Assembly: GCA_900756555.1 (NCBI GenBank)
Contig: CAAEKP010000093.1
Location: 1-9,920 of the forward strand
Reading direction: 5' to 3'
DNA from: Peptococcaceae bacterium
GTDB taxonomy: Bacteria; Bacillota; Peptococcia; Peptococcales; Peptococcaceae
DNA: 9,920 nt
Below, piece after piece: positions 1 to 5,354 of this stretch. Each line of letters opens with the position of its first letter. Within the stretch, counting starts at the first letter, position 1. The notes below the pieces were generated by a model, which saw only the letters and a list, made by a program, of their open reading frames with translations, did no database searches and had not been told where the DNA came from. Made by a program: the position numbers and the translations under genes.

Positions 1-33
1 TAATTTCTCCCTCATAAGTACCCTCCGTTCCAT
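1..33 (-). CDS. 5' end of an unidentified minus-strand gene (partial)
   Basis: Only the first codons of this gene are inside the window, so the product cannot be identified. There are two in-frame ATG starts: one at base 33 preceded by GGAAGG with a 4-nt gap, and one at base 15 preceded by CGGAGGG with a 5-nt gap. Reading from base 33 gives MERRVLMREKL; from base 15 it gives MREKL. The second site matches the ribosome consensus slightly better. A well-formed promoter lies at 64-92, about 30-50 nt upstream, so this is very likely a real expressed gene that starts its own transcript rather than belonging to the hslO operon, which is terminated at 385-416. Confidence 0.6.
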   Translation of the reverse strand, partial: MERRVLMREKL

Positions 34-63
34 CTTACCTTCCAAAGTAATTTACCTATTTTT

Positions 64-92
64 ATTGTATCTGATGGCACACATTCTGACAA
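64..92 (-). promoter_or_regulatory. Sigma-A-type promoter of the partial gene at the left edge
   Basis: Reading the minus strand, the -35 element is TTGTCA (87-92) and the -10 element is TACAAT (64-69). Each matches the consensus at five of six positions, and they are separated by exactly 17 bases. The transcript would start near base 57 and lead into the start codons at 33 or 15, giving a leader of about 25-45 nt. No other promoter is needed for the downstream gene. Activity is inferred from sequence only. Confidence 0.7.
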
Positions 93-127
93 GCAGAATT
101 CATTGTTTAACGGATTTTATCCCCTAT

Positions 128-272
128 TGTGGCTGTTATCTTTGCCAAAATTCTGAATTGGGATGGTCAACAACGCAGGTTGTTTCAATCGAGGTGGACA
201 AAGTCCAAACCGAGAGAAACAAGCAAGTTGGTGTCCAGACCACTGAAGGATAGGCAAAGGATAACAGACACA
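128..272. repeat. 145-bp rod-like imperfect palindrome; possible structured RNA or MITE-like element
   Basis: The stretch 93-384 has no convincing gene. Within it, 128-272 folds on itself along almost its whole length. The closing stem pairs 128-131 with 269-272, 133-140 (CTGTTATC) with 260-267, and 141-146 (TTTGCC) with 253-258; it is broken only by one G-A mismatch and one bulged G. A large central bubble follows (147-163 against 243-252). Then 164-168 pairs with 238-242, 171-174 with 227-230, 180-186 (TTGTTTC) with 216-222, 193-194 with 210-211, and 195-199 (TGGAC) with 203-207, closed by an AAA loop. Closing stem, open bubble and long terminal arm resemble the outline of 6S RNA. I recognise no 6S sequence signature, and no clear promoter or terminator fits on either strand. 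A decayed miniature inverted-repeat element is equally possible. The palindrome is directly visible; its role is unknown. Confidence 0.55.
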
Positions 273-283
273 CTCTCCATTTA

Positions 284-346
284 TTGGCGCAAGCGCCAAC
301 GGCGGCTTACCCGACCAGAAAAGCGTCGGGCATGGGCACACCGCCC
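284..346. repeat. Cluster of GC-rich hairpins in the hslO downstream gap
   Basis: This stretch is noticeably GC-rich compared with its surroundings. It holds a near-perfect 16-bp dyad (TTGGCGC, AA, GCGCCAA; 284-299). A nested structure follows, in which GGCGG (301-305) pairs with CCGCC (341-345) around an inner hairpin of CCCGAC (310-315) with GTCGGG (325-330). No T-run follows on either strand, so these are not ordinary terminators. The pattern resembles small dispersed intergenic repeats, but with a single copy in the window that is only inference. Confidence 0.4.
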
Positions 347-384
347 TACGACACATTCGGCATAGCATATTGTTATCACGCAAC

Positions 385-416
385 AAAAAAGCTGCTGCCA
401 ATATACGGCAACAGCT
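385..416 (-). terminator. Rho-independent terminator of the thrC-hslO transcript
   Basis: On the minus strand AGCTGTTGCC (407-416) pairs with GGCAGCAGCT (390-399) over 10 bp with one G-T pair. The loop is 7 nt, and a run of six T residues (385-390) follows immediately. It lies just 16 nt beyond the hslO stop codon, where an operon terminator is expected. Confidence 0.85.
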
Positions 417-432
417 CATAAATTTTATATGC

Positions 433-1329
433 TTACTCTGGTTTTGACAAATCCTGCTTCATATCTGCTAAGATAGCATTCAAATCAGCCTTGTCAAAGT
501 GATAGCGGGTGCTGCAAAAATGGCAGACCACTTCGGTTTCGCCTTCTTTTTCAATCATATCTTCCAGTTCTGCCACGCCGATGCTTTTCAGCAGGCCGGC
601 AATGCGCTCATGGCTGCAATTGCACAGCCACTGCACTGGATATTCTTCCAGGAACTGCACCTCCACACCCGGCAGATAGTTGGAAATGATGCCGCGGATG
701 TCTGCGCCCTCGGCAATCAGACTGCTGACTGGACGGGCTGTTTGCAGCTTTTCTTCCAAATCATCCAGCACAGCGTCCTCCGCATCTGGCATAGCCTGAA
801 TGATAATACCGCCTGCTGCCGCCACAGAGTAGTCCGGGTTCACCAGCACGCCCACCGCTACCACCGATGGTGTCTGCTCCGAGCTCATCAGATAGGCCGC
901 CACGTCATCACCAATCTCACCGCTCACCAGCGGCACACTGCCGGTGTATGGCTCTCTCAGGCCAATATCCTTGGTGATATACAAATCGCCGTTGCCGATA
1001 GCACCGCCCACATCCAGCTTGCCTCTGCTGTTCAGCGGCAAATCGGTGTGCGGCTCCTGCACATACCCTTTGACATTGCCTGCGGCATCGCCGGTAACAA
1101 TAATGCCGCCCAGCGGACCATCCCCAAAGATACGCATGGTAATGCTGCCTTGCCCTTTCAGCCCCCAGGACAACAGCAAAGTGCTGGCCATGGTGCGCCC
1201 TAAAGCAGCGATAGCCGTTGGAAAGGCATCGTGCTTCTGCCGGGCAGTTTCTACCGCTTCGGTACAAATCACTGCCGACACCCGCACCTGACCGTCATAG
1301 GCCAGGGCGCGAATAATTCCATCTGACAT
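433..1329 (-). CDS. hslO: Redox-regulated holdase chaperone Hsp33
   Basis: Hsp33 is a cytoplasmic chaperone activated by oxidation. Under oxidative stress four C-terminal cysteines release zinc and form disulfides, and the protein then binds unfolding clients. The 298-residue product has the usual family length. The four zinc cysteines are all present as C236-x-C238 and C269-x-x-C272, in the family's CxC-(about 30)-CxxC arrangement. The N-terminal two thirds show the conserved core, including a glycine-rich stretch near 70-113 and the PLVSGEIGDDVAAYL region near 133-147. The ATG at 1329 is preceded by AAAGGAG with good spacing. The gene begins 34 bp after the thrC stop with no terminator between, so it is probably the last gene of a thrC-hslO transcript, ended by the hairpin at 385-416. 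Identification is very secure. Confidence 0.97.
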   Translation of the reverse strand: MSDGIIRALAYDGQVRVSAVICTEAVETARQKHDAFPTAIAALGRTMASTLLLSWGLKGQGSITMRIFGDGPLGGIIVTGDAAGNVKGYVQEPHTDLPLNSRGKLDVGGAIGNGDLYITKDIGLREPYTGSVPLVSGEIGDDVAAYLMSSEQTPSVVAVGVLVNPDYSVAAAGGIIIQAMPDAEDAVLDDLEEKLQTARPVSSLIAEGADIRGIISNYLPGVEVQFLEEYPVQWLCNCSHERIAGLLKSIGVAELEDMIEKEGETEVVCHFCSTRYHFDKADLNAILADMKQDLSKPE

Positions 1330-1363
1330 ACAATTAACTCCTTTATACGTTTCACTTAAATTA

Positions 1364-2854
1364 TTATAATCCTAAAATATTCTGCACGGTTGCGGAAATT
1401 TCTTCTTTGCCGCATAGGGTGTTGTGCAGCACTGGTTTCTTGTCCAGATTCTGCAATCCGCGATGCTGACTGATGCCAGCCATGGTCACCAGCTGATCCA
1501 GCAGCGCCAGTTCATCGGCCTGAGCAGGTAATTCACCAAAAGCGGACATTACGCTGGCCACAAATTTGCATGGATGGGCGGTGGAGTCAATGACAGCCAC
1601 ACGGTCTGCGTGGTGGGCTGCATGATATTCCCGGCTCACCTTCAGCGCAACTGCGGTGTGCGTATCCAGCAGATAATGGCTTTCTGTAAAGCACTGTTTA
1701 ATCATGTGCAGGGTTTCTGTTTCATCGGCAGCGCCGCCAGCTACAAAGCGATTCATGGTTTCTCTGGTAGCGGCATCCACGGTGAAATGACCTGCTGTTT
1801 TCAGTTCATCCATCCACTGCGCTACTTTATCACCATCGTTGCCGGTCATGGCAAAGAGGAACCGTTCCAGATTGCTGGAAATCAGAATGTCCATAGATGG
1901 GCTGTTGGTCTGGTAAAAATCTCTGCGGCGGTCATACACGCCGGTGGCAAAGAAATCAGCCAATACTCTGTTTTTGTTGGACGCGCACACCAGCTGACCC
2001 ACTGGCAGACCCATCTGCCCTGCATACCAGGCAGCCAGAATGTTGCCAAAGTTGCCGGTTGGCACCACAAAGTCCACCTTATCGCCGTAAGTGATGGCGT
2101 TCTGGTTCACCAGATTCAGATAAGCGGCAAAGTAATACACAATCTGCGGCAGCAGACGTCCCCAGTTGATGGAGTTGGCGGAGGAGAACTGATAGCCAGC
2201 CTGCGCCATGCGCTCTGCCAATGCTTTATCGGCAAAGATTTCTTTTACTGCGCTCTGGCAATCGTCAAAGTTGCCTTCCACACCCACCACCGATGTGTTG
2301 GTACCGTCGGTGGTCACCATCTGTAACTCCTGCACTTTGCTGACGCCATGTGCCGGGTAGAACACGATGATTCTGGTGCCGTCCACATTTTTGAACCCTT
2401 CCAGCGCCGCTTTGCCGGTATCGCCGGAGGTAGCCACCAGAATGATAACTTCTTTGTCCAGCTGTAATTTCTGGATAGCTTTCACCAGCAGACGCGGTGT
2501 CAGCTGTAAGGCCATATCTTTAAAGGCCGCGGTTGGGCCATGCCATAATTCCAGGATATATTCTTTATCATTTAATTTTACCAGCGGTGCAATTTCCGGT
2601 GTGTCAAAGTTGGTATTGTAAGCGCCCTGCACACAGTCTGCAATGTCCCCTGCGGTGTAGTCGCTCAGATATTTGCCTAAAATCCACTGAGCAATTTCCT
2701 GATAGGATTTCCCCGCCATAGCGGCAATCTCATCCGCCGGCACGGTGGGAATCGCTTCCGGCACAAACAGGCCGCCCGCCGGCACCATGCCCTGGGCAAT
2801 AGCTGCTGCTGCGCTGACTGGCTCACAATTGTTTCTGGTACTGATATATCTCAT
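1364..2854 (-). CDS. thrC: Threonine synthase (PLP-dependent)
   Basis: This enzyme converts O-phosphohomoserine to threonine with release of phosphate, the last step of threonine biosynthesis in the cytoplasm. The predicted 496-residue protein belongs to the long ThrC class with its own N-terminal domain (MRYISTRN start, then the GGLFVPE segment near 27-33). The PLP-binding lysine is K112 in HGPTAAFKDMA. The phosphate-gripping loop SGDTGKAAL lies at 142-150, and a VPTGNFGNILA segment follows near mid-protein, all typical of the family. An upstream in-frame ATG at 2887 would add 11 residues. I chose 2854 because GGAGGCG lies 9 nt before it and the protein then starts like known ThrC sequences. 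No hom or thrB gene is adjacent, so threonine genes are dispersed or lie elsewhere. The leader carries the inverted repeats described at 2871-2922. Confidence 0.96.
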   Translation of the reverse strand: MRYISTRNNCEPVSAAAAIAQGMVPAGGLFVPEAIPTVPADEIAAMAGKSYQEIAQWILGKYLSDYTAGDIADCVQGAYNTNFDTPEIAPLVKLNDKEYILELWHGPTAAFKDMALQLTPRLLVKAIQKLQLDKEVIILVATSGDTGKAALEGFKNVDGTRIIVFYPAHGVSKVQELQMVTTDGTNTSVVGVEGNFDDCQSAVKEIFADKALAERMAQAGYQFSSANSINWGRLLPQIVYYFAAYLNLVNQNAITYGDKVDFVVPTGNFGNILAAWYAGQMGLPVGQLVCASNKNRVLADFFATGVYDRRRDFYQTNSPSMDILISSNLERFLFAMTGNDGDKVAQWMDELKTAGHFTVDAATRETMNRFVAGGAADETETLHMIKQCFTESHYLLDTHTAVALKVSREYHAAHHADRVAVIDSTAHPCKFVASVMSAFGELPAQADELALLDQLVTMAGISQHRGLQNLDKKPVLHNTLCGKEEISATVQNILGL

Positions 2855-2870
2855 AAATTTACACGCCTCC

Positions 2871-2922
2871 AGTAAAATAAATTTCATTGAAATGGTTTTT
2901 GGGTAACCATCGTTATTTTACT
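2871..2922 (-). promoter_or_regulatory. Inverted repeat in the thrC leader, next to the ribosome site
   Basis: A perfect 10-bp inverted repeat (2871-2880 and 2913-2922, AGTAAAATAA and its complement) flanks a 32-nt centre. The centre holds a second hairpin (ATGGTT 2892-2897 with AACCAT 2905-2910) and a small dyad (ATTTCA-T-TGAAAT, 2881-2893). On the minus strand one long arm overlaps the candidate -10 element and the other abuts the GGAGG ribosome site of thrC. It could be an operator or an RNA hairpin that limits ribosome access. The repeats are seen directly; the regulatory role is inference. Confidence 0.45.
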
Positions 2923-2948
2923 ATATTTTTGCGGCGCTGCCTAGTCTT
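2920..2948 (-). promoter_or_regulatory. Candidate promoter of thrC-hslO
   Basis: On the minus strand a good -10 element TATAGT (2920-2925, five of six) is preceded at 17 bp by a weak -35 AAGACT (2943-2948). An overlapping alternative -10 TAAAAT lies a few bases downstream. No terminator separates the upstream small gene (stop at 2992), so read-through from it is also possible. The weak -35 keeps confidence modest. Confidence 0.4.
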
Positions 2949-2991
2949 TTCCGGCAAATCGGTTAAGAATACATCATGCAGCGTTGCCAGA

Positions 2992-3318
2992 TTAGCCGTT
3001 CTGTTGGTCAAAGGCCTCCAACAGCTCTGCATTACCCTCCACATCCTCCAGTTCTGCCGCCAGCACATCCTGCTCCAGACTGGCGCCATCTTCACACTGA
3101 AACGGCTCCAGCAGATATTCCAGTGTGGTGGCAGCCCGCAGATTTATGAGCTCGCTCAGCAGGGTTGACACGCCCAGCAAAAAGATATTGCCCACATAGT
3201 GCACGCCGGACGGACACCGGGGACGCTGCTTTGGCGGAATCGGCATATACTGGTTCTGCATTTGCTTTTGATAATTGACTGCCGGGCGGTTTCTGCGCCC
3301 GTATGGATTCTGTCGCAA
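2992..3318 (-). CDS. Small protein of unknown function, TTG start
   Basis: I do not recognise this 108-residue protein. Its first 35 residues are basic and rich in Gln, Pro, Asn and Arg (for example NYQKQMQNQYMPIPPKQRP), which suggests a flexible tail. Residues 40-75 look helical and moderately hydrophobic (NIFLLGVSTLLSELI), but too short and mixed for a sure membrane segment. Residues 76-103 are strongly acidic. There are two cysteines, at 35 and 75. An ATG at 3324 has a GGGAGGG ribosome site directly against it with no spacer. The TTG at 3318 has the ideal 6-nt gap and is the likelier start. The gene is divergent from the 3446-3712 gene and lies 137 bp upstream of thrC in the same direction. 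The good ribosome site and the structured amino-acid composition argue that it is real. Confidence 0.6.
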   Translation of the reverse strand: MRQNPYGRRNRPAVNYQKQMQNQYMPIPPKQRPRCPSGVHYVGNIFLLGVSTLLSELINLRAATTLEYLLEPFQCEDGASLEQDVLAAELEDVEGNAELLEAFDQQNG

Positions 3319-3445
3319 GATCATCCCTCCCTGTATCAGTATATGAAACGGAACCCGCCGCGTCGTCTTTTTCTGCTTTTTTGTATTGTTTTTGTATATC
3401 TTTTCTTGTTCCTGTCCATACTACAGACAGCAGGAGGTGATTTGC

Positions 3446-3712
3446 ATGTTTGGAAAAACCGCAGCCACGGAGCCTTCCCAGTTTCCGCAGGAACTGGCCC
3501 GGGTGATTGAAGATGGCGAAAAACACGGCGTGACCGATGAAATGATGGTCAAAGGGATGGTCAGCGTGGGTAATCTGATGGGACAGTTTGTGAAGCCCGA
3601 CTCTCCCGAAGAAGCTCTGATGAAAGAAATGTGGGAAACTGCCAATGATCAGGAAAAAAATGCAGTTGCCCAGATGGTTTTAAAAGTGGGCCGCAAAAAG
3701 CTGCACCGCTAA
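3446..3712 (+). CDS. DUF3243-like small protein (YmfJ-type)
   Basis: This 88-residue soluble, helix-rich protein resembles, from memory, the DUF3243 family of Bacillota, of which Bacillus subtilis YmfJ is a member. The matching features are a short N-terminus, then an ELARVIEDGEKHGVTDEMM helix pair, a central GNLMGQFVKPDSPEE turn where relatives have GDYLS-x-V-x-P-K-x-PEE, and a C-terminal helix with the LMKEMWETANDQEKNAVAQMV pattern. The biochemical role of the family is unknown. The ATG at 3446 follows AGGAGGTGA at ideal spacing, so the longer reading back to 3386 is not needed. It is the only plus-strand gene in the window. It diverges from the 2992-3318 gene across about 120 bp and ends at the bidirectional terminator 3753-3804. 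The family call rests on recalled pattern, not a search. Confidence 0.72.
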   Translation: MFGKTAATEPSQFPQELARVIEDGEKHGVTDEMMVKGMVSVGNLMGQFVKPDSPEEALMKEMWETANDQEKNAVAQMVLKVGRKKLHR

Positions 3713-3752
3713 TTATTTTTTGTTTTTCATTTTCTCCCCTCATTTTTATAGA

Positions 3753-3804
3753 AAAACGGGACTGCCGCTTTGTCTTTTCGACAAGCATCCGGCGGTCCCG
3801 TTTT
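3753..3804. terminator. Bidirectional terminator between convergent genes
   Basis: AAAACGGGAC (3753-3762) pairs perfectly with GTCCCGTTTT (3795-3804). The stem continues inward through 3763-3767 with 3790-3794, including one G-T pair, and a small inner hairpin (3770-3774 with 3780-3784) caps it. A T-run (3801-3806) serves the plus-strand gene ending at 3712, and the A-run at 3752-3756 gives a T-run on the minus strand for the permease ending at 3841. Confidence 0.85.
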
Positions 3805-3840
3805 TTAGTGTGTGCATCGTGCTTTCCTTCCATTAAAAAT

Positions 3841-4752
3841 TTACTGGAAAAATACCATCAGAATATTAATGGCTACTAAGCTGATTGGTACGGTAATGGA
3901 GCTGAGCGCCCCGTACACCGATGGCTTACAGCCGCACTGACTGCAAAAGTTTGGTGTCAGGCTGGTGATTGGCGCAAACAAAATCAGATACAGCACCATC
4001 TTTTCCAGCTGGGATAACGGCAGAAAATACCACGCAAAGGTGGCGATGGCAAAGGCTCCCAGCAGGCGAATGGCCAGAACGGAAAAAATATTGCCTAAAT
4101 CATGGCGGTCGATATCAATATCAAAGGTGATGCCCAGCATAATCATGGTCAAAATAATGGTGGGCGCACCAATCATGCCTGCCACCTCATACACCGGCTC
4201 TGGAAAGCGAATGCCCAGCAGGGATAAGGTCAGCATAATCAGATAGATGTCAAAGGGCACTGACGAAAACAAACGACGAAAAAAGATGCCCCAACGCATA
4301 CTGCGCTCTTTATCGGTGTAACGGGCAGCCAGCGCGTATGTGCCCCCTGCTGCCATGATAGAGTTGCCGATGTCGTACATACTGGTGGCAATCACAGCCG
4401 CTGGCGGAAAGATGGTGGCGATGATTGGCGTGGCGTAAGCGCCGATATTGTTGCCGGAGCAGTTGAGCATATACAGCGCCTTCTCTGTGCCGCTCTTGTT
4501 GCGGGCAAAAAACAAGCCGGTATAGCACAGCAATAAGTTAGCGCCAATGCCCAGCAAAAACATCAGAATCAGCGACGGCGTAGGCGTGAAATCCTGAAAA
4601 AAGCTGATAAATAAACAAGGCATGGTGATATACAGCATCACCTTGCTGAGTACAAAACGGTCCTCCGGCCGGAACAGCCCCACCTTCTTGCCCGCAAAGC
4701 CCAAAGCAATCAGCAGAAGAAAGCCTGCTGATTTAATAAGTAGTTCTTCCAT
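3841..4752 (-). CDS. AEC-family permease (auxin efflux carrier-like transporter)
   Basis: The 303-residue product is an integral membrane protein with about ten predicted helices (roughly 6-24, 36-52, 61-83, 100-120, 123-143, 165-182, 190-210, 222-242, 250-265 and 280-302). It has the hallmarks of bacterial AEC transporters: an N-terminal FLLLIALGFAGKKVGLF segment, an NCSGNNIGAYATPI motif in the first half, and a repeat-like second half with GAPTIILTMIMLGI. Bacterial relatives move organic acids, amino acids or related small anions; the substrate cannot be read from sequence. A cysteine cluster (C270, C273, C275) near the last helix is unusual. An upstream reading would start at 4947, but it would run through the trxA terminator. 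The ATG at 4752 has GAGGA 9 nt upstream and gives a normal N-terminus. It is monocistronic, between terminators at 3753-3804 and 4825-4847. Confidence 0.88.
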   Translation of the reverse strand: MEELLIKSAGFLLLIALGFAGKKVGLFRPEDRFVLSKVMLYITMPCLFISFFQDFTPTPSLILMFLLGIGANLLLCYTGLFFARNKSGTEKALYMLNCSGNNIGAYATPIIATIFPPAAVIATSMYDIGNSIMAAGGTYALAARYTDKERSMRWGIFFRRLFSSVPFDIYLIMLTLSLLGIRFPEPVYEVAGMIGAPTIILTMIMLGITFDIDIDRHDLGNIFSVLAIRLLGAFAIATFAWYFLPLSQLEKMVLYLILFAPITSLTPNFCSQCGCKPSVYGALSSITVPISLVAINILMVFFQ

Positions 4753-4782
4753 GGTCAATATCCTCTTCTGTCCAAAAATAAT

Positions 4783-4813
4783 CTGCAAACACTTGCAGCA
4801 ATTTGTATACAAA
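4783..4813 (-). promoter_or_regulatory. Pair of palindromes upstream of the permease: candidate operator
   Basis: Two perfect dyads lie 3 nt apart between the trxA terminator and the permease ribosome site. One is CTGCAA-ACAC-TTGCAG (4783-4798) and the other is TTTGTATACAAA (4802-4813). I could not place a convincing -35/-10 pair here, although the minus strand contains TTGTAT and TTGCTG as possible -35 elements. Two symmetric sites in a 110-bp promoter-sized gap suggest binding of a dimeric regulator. No regulator gene is adjacent, and the role is inferred. Confidence 0.35.
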
Positions 4814-4824
4814 ATAATGGCATG

Positions 4825-4847
4825 AAAAAACGGACCACGAAGGTCCG
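4825..4847 (-). terminator. Rho-independent terminator of trxA
   Basis: On the minus strand CGGACC (4842-4847) pairs with GGTCCG (4831-4836) around a 5-nt loop, followed by six T residues (4825-4830). It lies 17 nt after the trxA stop codon. An A-rich stretch before the stem could let it work weakly in the other direction too. Confidence 0.85.
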
Positions 4848-4864
4848 CTTTTTTGTCGTATGAA

Positions 4865-5188
4865 TTACGCTTCCAGCATTTTTGCGATTTCAGCTTTTGG
4901 GCGGAAACCAACGATTCTGTTTGCTTCCTGACCGTTTTTGAATACAATCAGGGTTGGAATGCTCATTACGCCATAGGACTGAGCGATTCTGCCGCAGTCA
5001 TCTACGTTCAGTTTGCAAACTTTTGCTTTGCCTGCATAGTCAGCAGCCAGTTCATCAATGATTGGAGCAACCATTTTGCAAGGACCGCACCATGCTGCCC
5101 AGAAGTCTACCAGAACTGGGGTTTCGCACTGCAGTACTTCAGCGCGGAAGTTGTCTTCTGTTAACATTACAATATTTTCACTTGCCAT
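4865..5188 (-). CDS. trxA: Thioredoxin
   Basis: This cytoplasmic disulfide reductase passes electrons from thioredoxin reductase to protein disulfides. The 107-residue length is standard. The active site is W33-C34-G35-P36-C37 in FWAAWCGPCKMVAP, the buried Asp is in LVDFW (D28), and the cis-proline is P78 in SIPTLIVF. The C-terminal helix follows FRPKAEIAKML, where most family members have a G-x-x-x-K pattern. Three further cysteines (21, 58 and 65) lie outside the active site, more than in many thioredoxins. An in-frame TTG at 5206 was rejected because it overlaps the GGGAGG ribosome site, which serves the ATG at 5188 with a 10-nt gap. The gene has its own promoter (5246-5274) and terminator (4825-4847), so it is a single-gene unit. 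No thioredoxin reductase gene is nearby. Confidence 0.96.
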   Translation of the reverse strand: MASENIVMLTEDNFRAEVLQCETPVLVDFWAAWCGPCKMVAPIIDELAADYAGKAKVCKLNVDDCGRIAQSYGVMSIPTLIVFKNGQEANRIVGFRPKAEIAKMLEA

Positions 5189-5245
5189 AATAAAAAAACC
5201 TCCCAAGGATTTGAATGTGATGATTCAAACAATCAATATGCATAT

Positions 5246-5274
5246 AGTTTACAAAAAACTAAGGAAAAAGTCAA
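5246..5274 (-). promoter_or_regulatory. Promoter of trxA
   Basis: On the minus strand -35 TTGACT (5269-5274, five of six) and -10 TAAACT (5246-5251, four of six) are 17 bp apart. The transcript would start within or just after the 10-bp palindrome ATATGCATAT (5236-5245), about 50 nt before the trxA start codon. The fit of spacing and position is good. Confidence 0.65.
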
Positions 5275-5354
5275 TGTCCAATTCAAGTTTCTTGTAGGAA
5301 TAACGCCGCCGTGTACAATCAAAAACTACAAAAAGGAGCGAATCTAAAAAACTT

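Noticed and set aside
128..272. Calling this element 6S RNA outright
   Set aside because: Only the overall shape fits. No sequence signature, matching promoter or terminator is visible, so it is listed as a repeat of unknown role.
129..365. Plus-strand reading frame of 78 codons (and overlapping small frames on both strands)
   Set aside because: It runs through the palindromic region, has no ribosome site, and its Arg/Gln-rich translation looks like read-through of repeats.
499..1203. Long plus-strand open frame opposite hslO (234 codons)
   Set aside because: It is the antisense shadow of a secure Hsp33 gene and has His/Gln/Ala-rich composition typical of shadow frames.
1574..2326. Long plus-strand open frame opposite thrC (250 codons)
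   Set aside because: It is antisense to the threonine synthase core; the composition and lack of a ribosome site mark it as a shadow.
2855..2991. T-box or threonine attenuator before thrC
   Set aside because: No T-box sequence, no leader peptide rich in Thr codons and no terminator hairpin with a T-run are visible in the leader.
3092..3526. Minus-strand 144-codon frame overlapping both divergent small genes
   Set aside because: It overlaps the DUF3243-like gene and the better-supported 2992-3318 gene, and its start lacks a ribosome site.
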